A stretch of 33,411 nucleotides of DNA from Paraburkholderia caledonica NBRC 102488. GTDB lineage: Bacteria > Pseudomonadota > Gammaproteobacteria > Burkholderiales > Burkholderiaceae. Shown piece after piece: positions 7,573 through 16,530 of the stretch (positions are counted from its first letter, which is position 1; every line of letters starts with the position of its first letter). The DNA is taken from assembly GCF_000685095.1 (NCBI RefSeq), contig NZ_BAYE01000039.1, forward strand, positions 1 through 33,411. Reading direction: 5' to 3'. The position numbers and the translations under genes were made by a program. The notes under the pieces were generated by a model, which had not been told where the DNA came from, did not search any database, and saw nothing but the letters and a program-made list of their open reading frames with translations.

Positions 7573-9217
7573 CGCCCCGCACGATGCGCAATTCGTCCCG
7601 CGCGGCAAGAACGGACGCGCGCCCGACGTCTTTCGCCCTGGTGCATGGATTCCGATGCGCGAGTATCCGCAGGATGAACCGGTCGATTTCGCGATCGTCG
7701 GCACCGGCGCGGGCGGCGGCACCCTTGCCTGCCGTCTCGCGGAAAAAGGCTTCAAGGTGGTCGCGTTCGACGCGGGCGCATGGTGGCGCCCGCTCGAAGA
7801 GTTCGCATCGGACGAAACGCATCAGGGCAAGCTCTTCTGGACGGACGAGCGCATCTGCGACGGCGACAACCCGCTTCACCTCGGTAACAACAACAGCGGC
7901 AAAGCGGTGGGCGGCAGCACCGTCCACTTCGCGATGGTCTCGTTGCGCTTCCGGCCCGAGTGGTTCAAGTCGCGTTCGCTGCTCGGCTACGGCGCGGACT
8001 GGCCGCTCGACTGGCGCGAAATGTGGCGCTACTACGGCGAAGTCGAGGAGGCGCTGAAGATCGCGGGCCCGGTGAATTATCCGTGGGGGCCGAAGCGGCC
8101 GCGCTACCCGTATCGCGCGCATGAATTGAATGCGTCCGCGCTCGTGCTGGCGCGCGGCTGCGAGGCGCTGGGCATCGACTGGTCGCCCACGCCGCTCGCG
8201 ACCGTCTCAGCGCCGCGCGGCGGCGCCCATCCGTGCGTCTACCGCGGCTTCTGCGTGGCGGGCTGCGCCACCAACGCGAAACAGAGCGCGCTTGTCACGT
8301 GGATACCGCGGGCCGTCCGCGCCGGCGCCGAGATTCGCGATCTCGCGATGGTCGGCCGCATCGCCATGGGCGACGACGGGCGCGCGAGCGGCGTCGAATA
8401 CATGCGCGAGGGCCGCTGGCAGTTCCAGCGGGCGCGCAATGTCGTGGTCGCGGGATATGCAATCGAAACGCCGCGCCTGTTGTTGATGTCCGCGACCGAG
8501 CGCTTCCCGGATGGCCTTGCCAACAGTTCCGGCCTCGTTGGCAAGAATCTGATGGTGCAGTTGAATCAGGCAGTCTGGGGCACGATGGACGAGGAAATCC
8601 GGTGGTACAAGGGGCCGCCTTCGCTATCTCTCACTGAGCACTGGAATTACGAGGATAAGGGCAAGGACTTCTTCGGCGGCTATTGCTACATGAGTCAAGG
8701 ACCGTTGCCGGTCGCGTGGGTATCGACACAGAACGGCCGAGGTCTGTGGGGCCAGCAGTTGCAGGACGAGATGCGGAAGTACAACCATCAGGCGGGGCTG
8801 AAGATAGTCGGCGAAGCCATGCCGCAGGAGCGCAACCGCGTGACACTCGCCGACGAGAAGGATCAGTACGGTTTGCCCGTTGCGCGAGTGACCTATTCGC
8901 TGTGCGACAACGACAAGCGACTGGTCAGGCATTCGCTCGATTTCATGAGCCTCGCGCTCGAAGCGGCCGGCGCGCGCGACGTCTGGCGCGAAACCGACGA
9001 CACATGCCACCTGAACGGCACGGCCCGCATGGGCGACGATCCGGCGACCAGCGTGGTCAATGCCGACTGCCGCAGCTGGGACATCGACAACCTATGGATC
9101 TGCGACGGCTCCGTGTTTCCGACCGTTGGCGGCGTGAATCCGTCGCTGACCATACAGGCAATCGCCATGCGCACGGCCGACAGGATCGAAGCGCTTGCGG
9201 CGCGAGGAGACCTCTGA
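7562..9217 (+). CDS. GMC-family FAD-dependent sugar/alcohol dehydrogenase
   Basis: A 551-residue protein. The GTG at 7562 is preferred: AAGGAG at 7549-7554 lies seven bases upstream, and the reading overlaps the small-subunit stop. The FAD Rossmann motif is at residues 46-54 (VGTGAGGGT). The GMC NNNSGKAVGGSTVHF segment is at about 109-123, and the catalytic His/Asn pair is in HLNGTARMGDDP (H483) and NPSLTIQA (N526). Three Cys (C225, C231, C235, in HPCVYRGFCVAGCATNAK) sit where FAD-glucose, gluconate and fructose dehydrogenases bind a 3Fe-4S cluster, suggesting electron exit to a membrane acceptor. No cytochrome c subunit is encoded nearby and no signal peptide is present. The likely reaction is oxidation of a sugar or polyol hydroxyl; the exact substrate is unknown. 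Confidence 0.85.
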   Translation: MSADAPHDAQFVPRGKNGRAPDVFRPGAWIPMREYPQDEPVDFAIVGTGAGGGTLACRLAEKGFKVVAFDAGAWWRPLEEFASDETHQGKLFWTDERICDGDNPLHLGNNNSGKAVGGSTVHFAMVSLRFRPEWFKSRSLLGYGADWPLDWREMWRYYGEVEEALKIAGPVNYPWGPKRPRYPYRAHELNASALVLARGCEALGIDWSPTPLATVSAPRGGAHPCVYRGFCVAGCATNAKQSALVTWIPRAVRAGAEIRDLAMVGRIAMGDDGRASGVEYMREGRWQFQRARNVVVAGYAIETPRLLLMSATERFPDGLANSSGLVGKNLMVQLNQAVWGTMDEEIRWYKGPPSLSLTEHWNYEDKGKDFFGGYCYMSQGPLPVAWVSTQNGRGLWGQQLQDEMRKYNHQAGLKIVGEAMPQERNRVTLADEKDQYGLPVARVTYSLCDNDKRLVRHSLDFMSLALEAAGARDVWRETDDTCHLNGTARMGDDPATSVVNADCRSWDIDNLWICDGSVFPTVGGVNPSLTIQAIAMRTADRIEALAARGDL

Positions 9218-10227
9218 TGCGAACAACCGTTACTGGACGCAAGGTAGCCGTCATCACCGGTGCCGGTGCGGGCGTGGGACGCGCGGCCGCAGATGAGTTT
9301 GCGCGCCACGGTTATGACGTCGCGCTGCTGTCGCGCGACGAAGCCCGGCTCACGCGGGCTGCCGCTCAAATCGAAGCGGGCTTCGGCGTGCGCGCACTTG
9401 CCCTTCCCACCGACGTCGCCGACGCGAGCGCCGTGGGCGCAGCGGCATCGCGCGTGGAAGAGACGCTCGGTCCGATCGACGTCTGGGTCAACGTTGCGAT
9501 GGCGACCGCGTTCGCGCCAGTCTCTGCCCTTGAGCCCGACGAGATCGAGCGGGGCACGAAAGTCACCTATCTCGGCCAGGTCCACGGAACGATGTCGGCG
9601 CTTTCGCGCATGCGCACACGCAACCGCGGAACGATCGTCAACGTCGGCTCCGCGCTCGGCTACCGCTCGGTGCCGCTGCAATCGGTCTATTGCGGCGCCA
9701 AGTTCGCGATTCGCGGTTTCACGGATTCTCTGCGCTCTGAGATCATTCACGACGGTTTGAAGGTCCATCTGACGATGGTCGATCTACCCGCCGTCAACAC
9801 ACCGCAGTTCGACTGGGCCCGCAACAAGATGGGCAAGCGCGCCCGGCCCGTGGCGCCGGTCTTTCAACCGGAGGTCGCCGCGCGGGCCATCTTTTTCGCG
9901 GCGACTCACCGTCGTCGCGAAGTGTGGGTGGGATTCTCGACCGTGAAGGCGATACTGGCCAACCGCGTTGCGCCCGCGCTCATCGACCGCTACCTCGCGA
10001 AGTCGGGCTATACCGGTCAGTTGACAAATGAACCCCTCGAAAGCGGCGCTGCCGGCAATCTGTTCGAGCCGGTACAAGGCGACTACGCGGCGCACGGCAG
10101 GTTCGACGGCGAAGCGACGCAGCACTCATGGGAGATGTTCACCGATCGTCATCGGACCTTCTTCTGGGTACTCGCGGGCGCGGGCGCACTGAGCCTGCTT
10201 TGCGCCGTGGCGAGGCGGCGGAGCTGA
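9217..10227 (+). CDS. Short-chain dehydrogenase/reductase with C-terminal membrane anchor
   Basis: A 336-residue protein starting at an ATG that shares one base with the GMC stop (TGATG). The classical SDR features are present: TGAGAGVG near residues 14-21 for NAD(P) binding, the NVGSALG serine segment, and YCGAK (catalytic Tyr-x-x-x-Lys) at about 158-162. The expected NNAG is changed to NVAM. After the normal SDR length (about 260 residues) there is a roughly 80-residue extension ending in a hydrophobic helix, WVLAGAGALSLLCAVA, and RRRS, so the protein is probably tail-anchored with its catalytic domain in the cytoplasm. It may act on the same sugar-type metabolites as its operon partners. 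Confidence 0.82.
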   Translation: MRTTVTGRKVAVITGAGAGVGRAAADEFARHGYDVALLSRDEARLTRAAAQIEAGFGVRALALPTDVADASAVGAAASRVEETLGPIDVWVNVAMATAFAPVSALEPDEIERGTKVTYLGQVHGTMSALSRMRTRNRGTIVNVGSALGYRSVPLQSVYCGAKFAIRGFTDSLRSEIIHDGLKVHLTMVDLPAVNTPQFDWARNKMGKRARPVAPVFQPEVAARAIFFAATHRRREVWVGFSTVKAILANRVAPALIDRYLAKSGYTGQLTNEPLESGAAGNLFEPVQGDYAAHGRFDGEATQHSWEMFTDRHRTFFWVLAGAGALSLLCAVARRRS

Positions 10228-10230
10228 GCC

Positions 10231-12006
10231 ATGAGCCGCCCGATCGAGGACTATGCGCTGCTCGGCGACGGCGAAACGGCGGCGCTCCTCAGCAGTGACG
10301 GTTCGATAGACTGGCTGTGCTGGCCTCGTTTCGATGACGATGCGTGTTTCGCCGCGCTTCTCGGCACTGCCGATAACGGCCACTGGATGCTGTCGCCGGT
10401 CGCCCCCGTCAGAGGTCACGCGCGGCGTTATCAGCCCGACACGCTGATCATGGAGACCGACTTCGAAGTCCAGGACGGCGCCGTTCGCGTGACTGACTTC
10501 ATGCCGGTCGGCGACGGTCCGAGTTCGGTGGTCCGCATCGTTACAGGATTACACGGCGTCGTCGAAATGGACTCGGCATTGCGGTTGCGCTTCAACTACG
10601 GCGAGCTGGCGCCGTTGCTCGAACACCGCGACGGCGGGGTCGAGGCGCGCATCGGACCGGACTGCGTCGTACTTCGGACAGACGCACACATCGAGTTGGC
10701 GGCCCGCACTATTCGCTCGCGCTTCACAGTCAAGGCAGGCGATTGCGTGAGCTTCACGATGACCTGCAAGCGCGCACACGACGCGCCGCCGCAACCGCTC
10801 GATGTCCAGCACGCGCTCGATGAAACGCAGCGCTTCTGGCGTAACTGGATCGCCACGTTCGACGACAGCCGGACGGCCTGGCCGCAGGCGGTTCGTCGCT
10901 CACTGTTGACGCTGAAAGCGCTAATGCATCGCCGTACCGGCGCGATCGTCGCCGCGCCGACGACCTCGCTGCCCGAAGCGCCAGGCGGCGAATTGAACTG
11001 GGACTATCGCTATGCGTGGTTGCGCGACACGAGCTTCGCCATGGTCGCCCTGCTCAATGCGGGGTTTCATGGGGAAGCCCGTGCATGGCGTGACTGGCTA
11101 CTACGCACCATTTCGATCGAGCCTGAAAGAAGCAGGATCATGTATCGCGTGGATGGCGGGCGTCATCTCCGCGAGTGGACCGTGGACTGGCTGCCCGGTC
11201 ATCGCTACGCCAAGCCGGTTCGGATCGGCAATGCCGCGGCTCATCAGCATCAACTGGATGTGCTGGGAGAAGTGATCGACTGCCTCGACGTCGCACGACG
11301 GGGCGGACTCGACCCCGCGCCCCACGAGGACCTGATCGAGACGCGCATTGTCGAACACCTGGAGAAAGTGTGGCGCCTCCCGGGCGCCGGAATCTGGGAA
11401 GCGCGAGCAACGCCGCGCCACTACACATACTCGCGCATTATGGTCTGGGTGGCGCTCGACCGTTTCGTCAACCGCCGTCAGTCGGGCAGCACGGGGACCG
11501 CGATTATCCAACGGCTCTCCGTGCTGCGCGATCGCATTCGTCAGGAAGCACTTCGCGAAGGCTGGAACGAAGGGCTCGGCACCTTCACGCAGTACTACGG
11601 TGGCGAAGAACTCGACGCCAGTCTGCTGCTGATGCCGCTGGTGGGTTTCATTTCCGCCGACGACCCGCGCATGGCTTCGACCATCGAAAACATTCGACGT
11701 CAGTTGAGCGAAGACGGACTCATACGACGCCACGAACGCAATGCTTCCGGCCCGAGCGAAGGGACGTTTCTTGCTTGCTCCTGCTGGATGGCGGATTGCC
11801 TGAACCTGCAAGGACGCACACTGGAAGCGCGGCAACATTTCGAGCGAGTGCTGGCCACGGCCAACGATGTGGGATTGCTCTCCGAGCAATACAACGTCCA
11901 GCGCCGCGAACTCGCTGGCAATTTCCCCCAGGCGCTCAGTCATCTCGCGCTCATCAACACGGCCTTGGGGTTGAGCGGGCCGACATTGCAAAGAGGTGGC
12001 GGGTAG
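10231..12006 (+). CDS. Glycoside hydrolase family 15 protein (glucoamylase/trehalase-like)
   Basis: A 591-residue protein starting three bases after the SDR stop. The N-terminal beta-sandwich opens with IEDYALLGDGETAALLSSDGSIDWLCWPRFD, the signature of bacterial and archaeal GH15 proteins. The (alpha/alpha)6 barrel carries LNWDYRYAWLRDTSF (256-269), the general acid in GIWEARATPRHYTYS (E390) and the general base in LLSEQYNVQRRELAGNFPQALSH (E552). GH15 enzymes invert alpha-glucosidic bonds in maltooligosaccharides or, in some actinobacterial members, trehalose. There is no signal peptide, so it should act on an intracellular glucan or trehalose and may feed glucose to the dehydrogenase genes upstream. 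It is the last intact gene of the operon. Confidence 0.88.
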   Translation: MSRPIEDYALLGDGETAALLSSDGSIDWLCWPRFDDDACFAALLGTADNGHWMLSPVAPVRGHARRYQPDTLIMETDFEVQDGAVRVTDFMPVGDGPSSVVRIVTGLHGVVEMDSALRLRFNYGELAPLLEHRDGGVEARIGPDCVVLRTDAHIELAARTIRSRFTVKAGDCVSFTMTCKRAHDAPPQPLDVQHALDETQRFWRNWIATFDDSRTAWPQAVRRSLLTLKALMHRRTGAIVAAPTTSLPEAPGGELNWDYRYAWLRDTSFAMVALLNAGFHGEARAWRDWLLRTISIEPERSRIMYRVDGGRHLREWTVDWLPGHRYAKPVRIGNAAAHQHQLDVLGEVIDCLDVARRGGLDPAPHEDLIETRIVEHLEKVWRLPGAGIWEARATPRHYTYSRIMVWVALDRFVNRRQSGSTGTAIIQRLSVLRDRIRQEALREGWNEGLGTFTQYYGGEELDASLLLMPLVGFISADDPRMASTIENIRRQLSEDGLIRRHERNASGPSEGTFLACSCWMADCLNLQGRTLEARQHFERVLATANDVGLLSEQYNVQRRELAGNFPQALSHLALINTALGLSGPTLQRGGG

Positions 12007-12092
12007 ACGATTGCCGCGATGACGTTGTCAGGCGCTGGCCCAGCGGTGTCGCGAACACGACGCCTTCAGATCGAACCGGCGTTGGTGAACCA

Positions 12093-12715
12093 CTGCCCAT
12101 CGATCAAGCCATTGTTTCCGCGTTCACGCTTACGGGCACGATGCGCGCGTCGATCAATCTGGACGACCCGATTCTCGCCAGCAAAAATCCGCAAACCGGC
12201 GCGCCTTTCGGCGTCGCGGTCGATCTCGCGCGATGGTCTGCGAAAACGCTGAGTGTAGAACTGCAACTCGTGGTCTTCGACAAGGCCGGCAAATCGGTGC
12301 AGGCGGTAAGCGAGGAGCGCGCCGATTTCGGCTCCTTCGTCGCCGATCCGTTGCGCGGCGAGAAGATTGCGCTTACCGCGCCGTATATGCTGAACGGAAG
12401 ATCCTATCTATTGCGGGACGACTCGACAGTCAGAACAAGTGAGGACGTCGATCAGACGCACAACCGCGTCGCGGTCGGCCGGGGCAGCGCGTATGACCTC
12501 TTTCTCACGCCCGAGTTGAAGGCGCCGCAGATCGCTCGCGCGCCTAGCTCACCGAACGTCATGCAGACGTTCCTTGACAGAACCTGGAAGTCGTAGCGGG
12601 CGTGAAGCACCAACTGGAAAAAGATACGCACAAAACGCCGGGCCTTCGCCTGCTCCATCAACGCTTCATGGCGGCCGAAGCAGGCGCACGCAAGTGCGCA
12701 GAAGCTGCTTATTGA
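12093..12715 (+). pseudogene. Amino-acid ABC transporter solute-binding protein, frameshifted
   Basis: The frame from about 12093 reads TGTMRASINLDDPILASKNP, then GVAVDLARWSAKTLSVELQLVVFDKAGKSVQAV, SEERADFGSFVADPLRGEKIALTAPYML and NRVAVGRGSAYDLFLTPEL: the N-terminal lobe of a SBP_bac_3-type binding protein. At about 12570-12580 the frame stops (LDRTWKS), while the frame from 12578 continues the family sequence as NLEVVAGVKHQLEKDTHKTPGLRLLHQRFM, ending at 12715. This is a clear indel frameshift. A small deletion after RFM probably removed the usual VIQQAMG segment, since another frame then reads PKQAHASAQ. No ATG/GTG in frame precedes the domain; a GTG at 12085 is one base out of frame. The gene is dead. 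It lies downstream of the GH15 operon without its permease genes. Confidence 0.7.
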
Positions 12716-12968
12716 GAATCTTTTGTTTAAGGTTTCGCTGATGCACCACCCTTGCATTCCGGCACAGTGCTCGAACGTTGCATCTGGCGAGTGAATTCGT
12801 CCGGGTCATACTGTGTACAGAGACTATCGGCGACCGCAGGCAAGCCTTATCCCGCCCTGCCCGAGGCCGTTCACCGTTGAGGGATCGTTCCCCCACTTTT
12901 CGTCCGCTTCCATTGGTTTTGCGTCGAGGTTTCCCCAACGACGAAACGGACGCGGGGCCTTCCGCTTT

Positions 12969-13748
12969 TCAATGCTTCCTGACGGACGTCGCCGCGGGTT
13001 GCAGCAACGAGCGATATTGGGTCGGCGTAATCCCCACCGTCGTCTTGAATTGACGCGTGAATGCACTGTGATCGGTGTAGCCGCAACGCGTCGCAATGTC
13101 GGTGATGTTAAGGTTACCCGCGAGCAATTGCGAAGCTGCATCCAGCCGCGTTTTCAGCAGCATCTGTCGAGGCGTAAGGTGAAAGACTCTGAAGAAATAG
13201 CGCTCGACCTGCGCAACTGACATGTCGATAAGTGCTGCAAGATCCGCTAACTTCAGCGGATGCGCGTAATGATCCTGAATGTGCTTTACTGCAATCGCAA
13301 CACGTTGATACGAGGGATGTGTACTTGCAGCCGCTCGAAGATCGCGCGAGATACCTGCGACGCCCAGGACGCGTCCCTTTATATCGCGCAGCGGTACTTT
13401 CGAGGTAAGGCACCAACCGGGCTGGCGACCTGGATAGAGATGCAGTTCAAGTTGATCGACCAGCCGGTTGTTATCTCGCACAACCGCCTTGTCCTGTTCC
13501 ATATAGATGCGGCCAAAGCGCGAAGGGAATGCTTCTGCTGCTGTCTTCCCCAGCAGTGACCGCCGGTCCTTGTAACCGCAGCGGGCCGCGAGGGTCGCAT
13601 TGACGATCACATACCGTGCCTCGTGATCCTTTACGAAAAAGACCACATCGGGCATGGCATCGAAGAGCGGCACGAGCAGCGCGTAATGCGCCACCATCTG
13701 CTGCAGGGTCGTGTTTCCAGTGACAGCGGAAAGGAGCAGTTGGTTCAT
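12969..13748 (-). CDS. AraC-family transcriptional regulator with PAS sensor domain
   Basis: A 259-residue protein. Residues about 20-140 form a PAS fold (LFDAMPDVVFFVKDHEARYVIVNATLAARCGYKDRRSLLGKTAAEAFP), with the N-V-x-R-D-x-x-G linker seen as GVAGISRDL. Residues about 155-255 form the double helix-turn-helix AraC domain, with the hallmark CGYTDHSAFTRQFKTTVGITPTQYR. Regulators of this PAS-AraC type accompany hydroxyproline and amino-acid catabolic genes. This one lies 76 bp downstream of the dehydrogenase alpha gene on the same strand, so it is probably co-transcribed and may autoregulate the operon. The ligand sensed by PAS is unknown. No strong ribosome binding site precedes the ATG. Confidence 0.82.
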   Translation of the reverse strand: MNQLLLSAVTGNTTLQQMVAHYALLVPLFDAMPDVVFFVKDHEARYVIVNATLAARCGYKDRRSLLGKTAAEAFPSRFGRIYMEQDKAVVRDNNRLVDQLELHLYPGRQPGWCLTSKVPLRDIKGRVLGVAGISRDLRAAASTHPSYQRVAIAVKHIQDHYAHPLKLADLAALIDMSVAQVERYFFRVFHLTPRQMLLKTRLDAASQLLAGNLNITDIATRCGYTDHSAFTRQFKTTVGITPTQYRSLLQPAATSVRKH

Positions 13749-13824
13749 GGCTAAGTGTTGCGAATCTGGATTGGCTTGATTATGCCGACGCCCCAGTCGC
13801 TCGAACGCTCGCGGTTCCCGGCGT

Positions 13825-15093
13825 TCAGACCGGCGTCTGGAAGCTCATTAAGGTGCTCACGCGTGCAGGCGAGAACGGCGGACGCTGCCCATAGCGCGAC
13901 CAGCCGAGGCAAAACGCTGCTGCTTCCCCGCAAATCTTGCCTTGGCAAGGCCCCATGCCGCAGCGTGTGTGCAACTTGGCATCACGCCAGCCGCGATGCT
14001 GCGCGACGTCACCAAAGCTGACGTCCTCACAGCGGCACATCACAGTGTCTGCCGTGGCGAGTCCGCGGAGTTGCGGATCGAGGGCGAAGGCCGTATGCAT
14101 TTTCGCTGCAAAGCGGCGGTAGCGTTCGCGCTCCGCAAAGAGAGCACGGGCATCGGCTACGTTGCCAATCGCAGCAAGCGCGGCGATACGCCCTTCGACA
14201 GCAGACAGTTCCATGCCGCCGACGCCCGTACATTCTCCGGCCGCATAGATGCCCGGCTGGGTGGTTGCCTGAAAGTCATCGACGACGATGGCGAGCACGC
14301 CGTCCGTTTCGGCGACATCGCAACCAAGCGCCGTGCCCGGGATCGTGTTGGGGACGAGACCATACGCGCAGGCGAGCCTGTCGCAGTCGATCTGCGTTTG
14401 CCTCGTACCCTGCTGCACCACGACCTGCGTGATCTTCTGATCGCCGTGTGCGGCGCTCACCGAGGCGCCGCGCAGATATGGCGTCGCGCGCAAAGCGAAC
14501 CGCATGCGCGCCGCCTGTGCGAGTTTCGCTGGCGTGCCCACGAGCGACATTGCGAATTGCCGCACTGCATGCGTCGGCGCCTGCTCGACAATCGCCGCAA
14601 CGTGCGCGCCCTGTTCGCGCGCGGTCACGGCCGCCGCCCACAATAACGGGCCTGTCCCTGCGATAACGATGCGCTCGCCACGCACCGGCATGCCGCCCTT
14701 CACCAGCGCCTGCAAACCGCCCGCCCCTGTCACGCCAGGGAGTGTCCATCCCGGGTAGGGCAGAAAACGCTCGCGCGCGCCGGTTGCGATGATGAGCTTG
14801 TCGTAACCGATCGCATAGCCGCGTGTAACATCCTCCACGAGCAACTCGTGTTCACGAAGCGCCTGCACGACGCGCGTACCGCGCAAACGCGCGACGTTCG
14901 CGGCTTGCGCCACCGCATCGATTGCTTCGCGTCCGCGCCCTTGCGGTCGATGATGCGGTCCTTGTCGCCAGATCTGACCGCCAGGCAGTGCGTTATCGTC
15001 GACGATGCCAACTGTAGCACCTGCTTGCGCAGCGACACTTGCAGCATGCAGTCCCGCAGGCCCCGCACCAATGATCAGGATATCGAAATTCAT
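13825..15093 (-). CDS. lhpB: D-hydroxyproline dehydrogenase alpha subunit-like FAD oxidoreductase
   Basis: A 422-residue protein. The ATG at 15093 overlaps the stop of the ferredoxin-like gene as ATGA and starts right at the FAD Rossmann motif (FDILIIGAGPAGLHAA, residues 3-18). A second dinucleotide motif GTGPLLWAAAVTAREQGAHV follows in the middle. The C-terminus has the BFD-like [2Fe-2S] site CRCEDVSF and CGMGPCQGKICG (about 365-405). The architecture matches the HcnB/OoxA/LhpB family, the large subunit of amino-acid dehydrogenases that pass electrons to the respiratory chain. With the next two genes it should form the three-part D-hydroxyproline dehydrogenase, oxidising cis-4-hydroxy-D-proline to 1-pyrroline-4-hydroxy-2-carboxylate. 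The assignment rests on the neighbouring epimerase and deaminase; octopine or D-proline oxidation is the alternative. Confidence 0.8.
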   Translation of the reverse strand: MNFDILIIGAGPAGLHAASVAAQAGATVGIVDDNALPGGQIWRQGPHHRPQGRGREAIDAVAQAANVARLRGTRVVQALREHELLVEDVTRGYAIGYDKLIIATGARERFLPYPGWTLPGVTGAGGLQALVKGGMPVRGERIVIAGTGPLLWAAAVTAREQGAHVAAIVEQAPTHAVRQFAMSLVGTPAKLAQAARMRFALRATPYLRGASVSAAHGDQKITQVVVQQGTRQTQIDCDRLACAYGLVPNTIPGTALGCDVAETDGVLAIVVDDFQATTQPGIYAAGECTGVGGMELSAVEGRIAALAAIGNVADARALFAERERYRRFAAKMHTAFALDPQLRGLATADTVMCRCEDVSFGDVAQHRGWRDAKLHTRCGMGPCQGKICGEAAAFCLGWSRYGQRPPFSPARVSTLMSFQTPV

Positions 15094-15356
15094 GATGCAG
15101 ACCTTGCTGTCCTGATGTTCATGCCGTCGGTGCAGAGCGTCTGACAGGCGAGCCGATGGCGCACGCCGTCGATCGTCACGCGGCATTCTTGGCACACGCC
15201 CATTCCGCACAGCGGCCCGCGTTGCGCGCCGCTCACGGATTCGCGCGTCACCACGTCCGCACCGCCCGTTACGAGCGCGATAGCCGCTACGACCGAACTG
15301 CCGCGCTCGACCTGCGCGTTGCGTCCGTCCACGCTAATCGTCACGGGGTCACGCAT
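15090..15356 (-). CDS. lhpF: D-hydroxyproline dehydrogenase gamma subunit, [2Fe-2S] protein
   Basis: An 88-residue ferredoxin-like protein. The cluster-binding cysteines are CGMGVCQEC and then LACQT, spaced as in the HcnA/OoxC/LhpF small subunits. The protein starts inside the end of the beta-subunit gene (8-bp overlap) and its stop overlaps the alpha start, so the three subunits are translationally coupled. Its job is to relay electrons between the flavin subunits. Confidence 0.82.
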   Translation of the reverse strand: MRDPVTISVDGRNAQVERGSSVVAAIALVTGGADVVTRESVSGAQRGPLCGMGVCQECRVTIDGVRHRLACQTLCTDGMNIRTARSAS

Positions 15357-16530
15357 GACTGACTCCCACGTTTTCGAAGCGTGCAGGCAGGTACGGCGCA
15401 GCGTCGATTGGCAGCACGTCGCCCAGATCGAGCATCTGCGCGGCGATCAGTTTGGCCGTAGCGAGTGCCGTCGTGACGCCGAGGCCCTCGTGACCCGTCG
15501 CGAGCCACGTAGAACGGTGACAGGAGTCGTCCCCGAACGGTGCTGCGGGCCCGATCAACGGCAAGCCGTCACTCGTGGCCGGACGAAAGCCGGTCCAGGC
15601 CCGAATCGCGTTGAGCGTCGGCAATGCCGGCAGATACTCCGCGGCGCGGCGTAGCATGCGTGCGAGAACGTCTGGTTCGATAGCCGGATCGACAGTGTCG
15701 AATTGCCGCGACGATCCGATCAGGATCTGACCGGTTGGACGCGGCTGCACGTTGAACGCCACCGACGTACCGCTCGCGTTGTGTGCGCTCTTGATATAGC
15801 CGAGTTCAAGTATTTGATGACGGATCGTGCCCGGATAACGATCGGTGATCAGCAAATGCCCTTTTTTCGCCTGCATCGGTAGCCCGGGCAGCAGATCGGA
15901 CGCTTGCAGACCGTTGGCCACTAGCACGGCGCCCGCTGCGATCGCTTCACCGCTCTCGAGCACGACGCCCTCGCGTTTCACGCGCGCAACCTGCGTATCG
16001 AGCCTGCACGTCATGCGTCCTTTCACTGGCTGCGCGAGCAGCCATGCGGCAGCGGCAGGCGCGTACACCACGGCGTCGTCGGGGAGCATCACGCCGCCAC
16101 GCAAGCCTTCGCGCAGTTCGGGTTCCGCTTCGCGCATCTGCTGTGCGTCCAGCAACGAGCAGTCGACGCCGGCCTGCACAAGTGCCTGCTGGCGCGTCTG
16201 CGCGAGTTCGTATTCCTCGTCGTCTACGGCGACCCAAAGCGTGCCGCATCGCACGAACGCCTCGCGCGCACTCAGACGCGGCGCGAGCTCGAGCCACAGA
16301 TCGCGCGACCACGCAGACAACGCGAATTCGGCAGGTGAGTCGTCCATCAGCACGAGGTGGCCCATACCCGCTGCCGTCACTCCGCCGCCCACGCCCGCGC
16401 GATCGAGGACGAGCACGTCAGCGCCCTGCTCCGCCAGTTCGTGTGCACAAGCCGCGCCGACGATGCCCGCGCCGACCACCACGACGTCGGGACTCGACTG
16501 ACCCGGCCGAATCACGCGCGAATGCCCCAT
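15349..16530 (-). CDS. lhpE: D-hydroxyproline dehydrogenase beta subunit-like FAD oxidase (DAO family)
   Basis: A 393-residue protein of the D-amino-acid-oxidase/glycine-oxidase fold. The FAD motif is at about residues 15-40 (DVVVVGAGIVGAACAHELAEQ), with GHLLITDRYPG in the middle and the C-terminal FAD-contact region WTGFRPATSDGLPLIGPA and ATGHEGLGVTTALATAKLIA. This is the HcnC/LhpE subunit that holds the substrate. The start overlaps the end of the epimerase gene by 19 bp, consistent with one transcript. Function follows from context: the epimerase upstream produces the D-isomer that this complex oxidises at the inner membrane. Confidence 0.82.
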   Translation of the reverse strand: MGHSRVIRPGQSSPDVVVVGAGIVGAACAHELAEQGADVLVLDRAGVGGGVTAAGMGHLVLMDDSPAEFALSAWSRDLWLELAPRLSAREAFVRCGTLWVAVDDEEYELAQTRQQALVQAGVDCSLLDAQQMREAEPELREGLRGGVMLPDDAVVYAPAAAAWLLAQPVKGRMTCRLDTQVARVKREGVVLESGEAIAAGAVLVANGLQASDLLPGLPMQAKKGHLLITDRYPGTIRHQILELGYIKSAHNASGTSVAFNVQPRPTGQILIGSSRQFDTVDPAIEPDVLARMLRRAAEYLPALPTLNAIRAWTGFRPATSDGLPLIGPAAPFGDDSCHRSTWLATGHEGLGVTTALATAKLIAAQMLDLGDVLPIDAAPYLPARFENVGVSHA

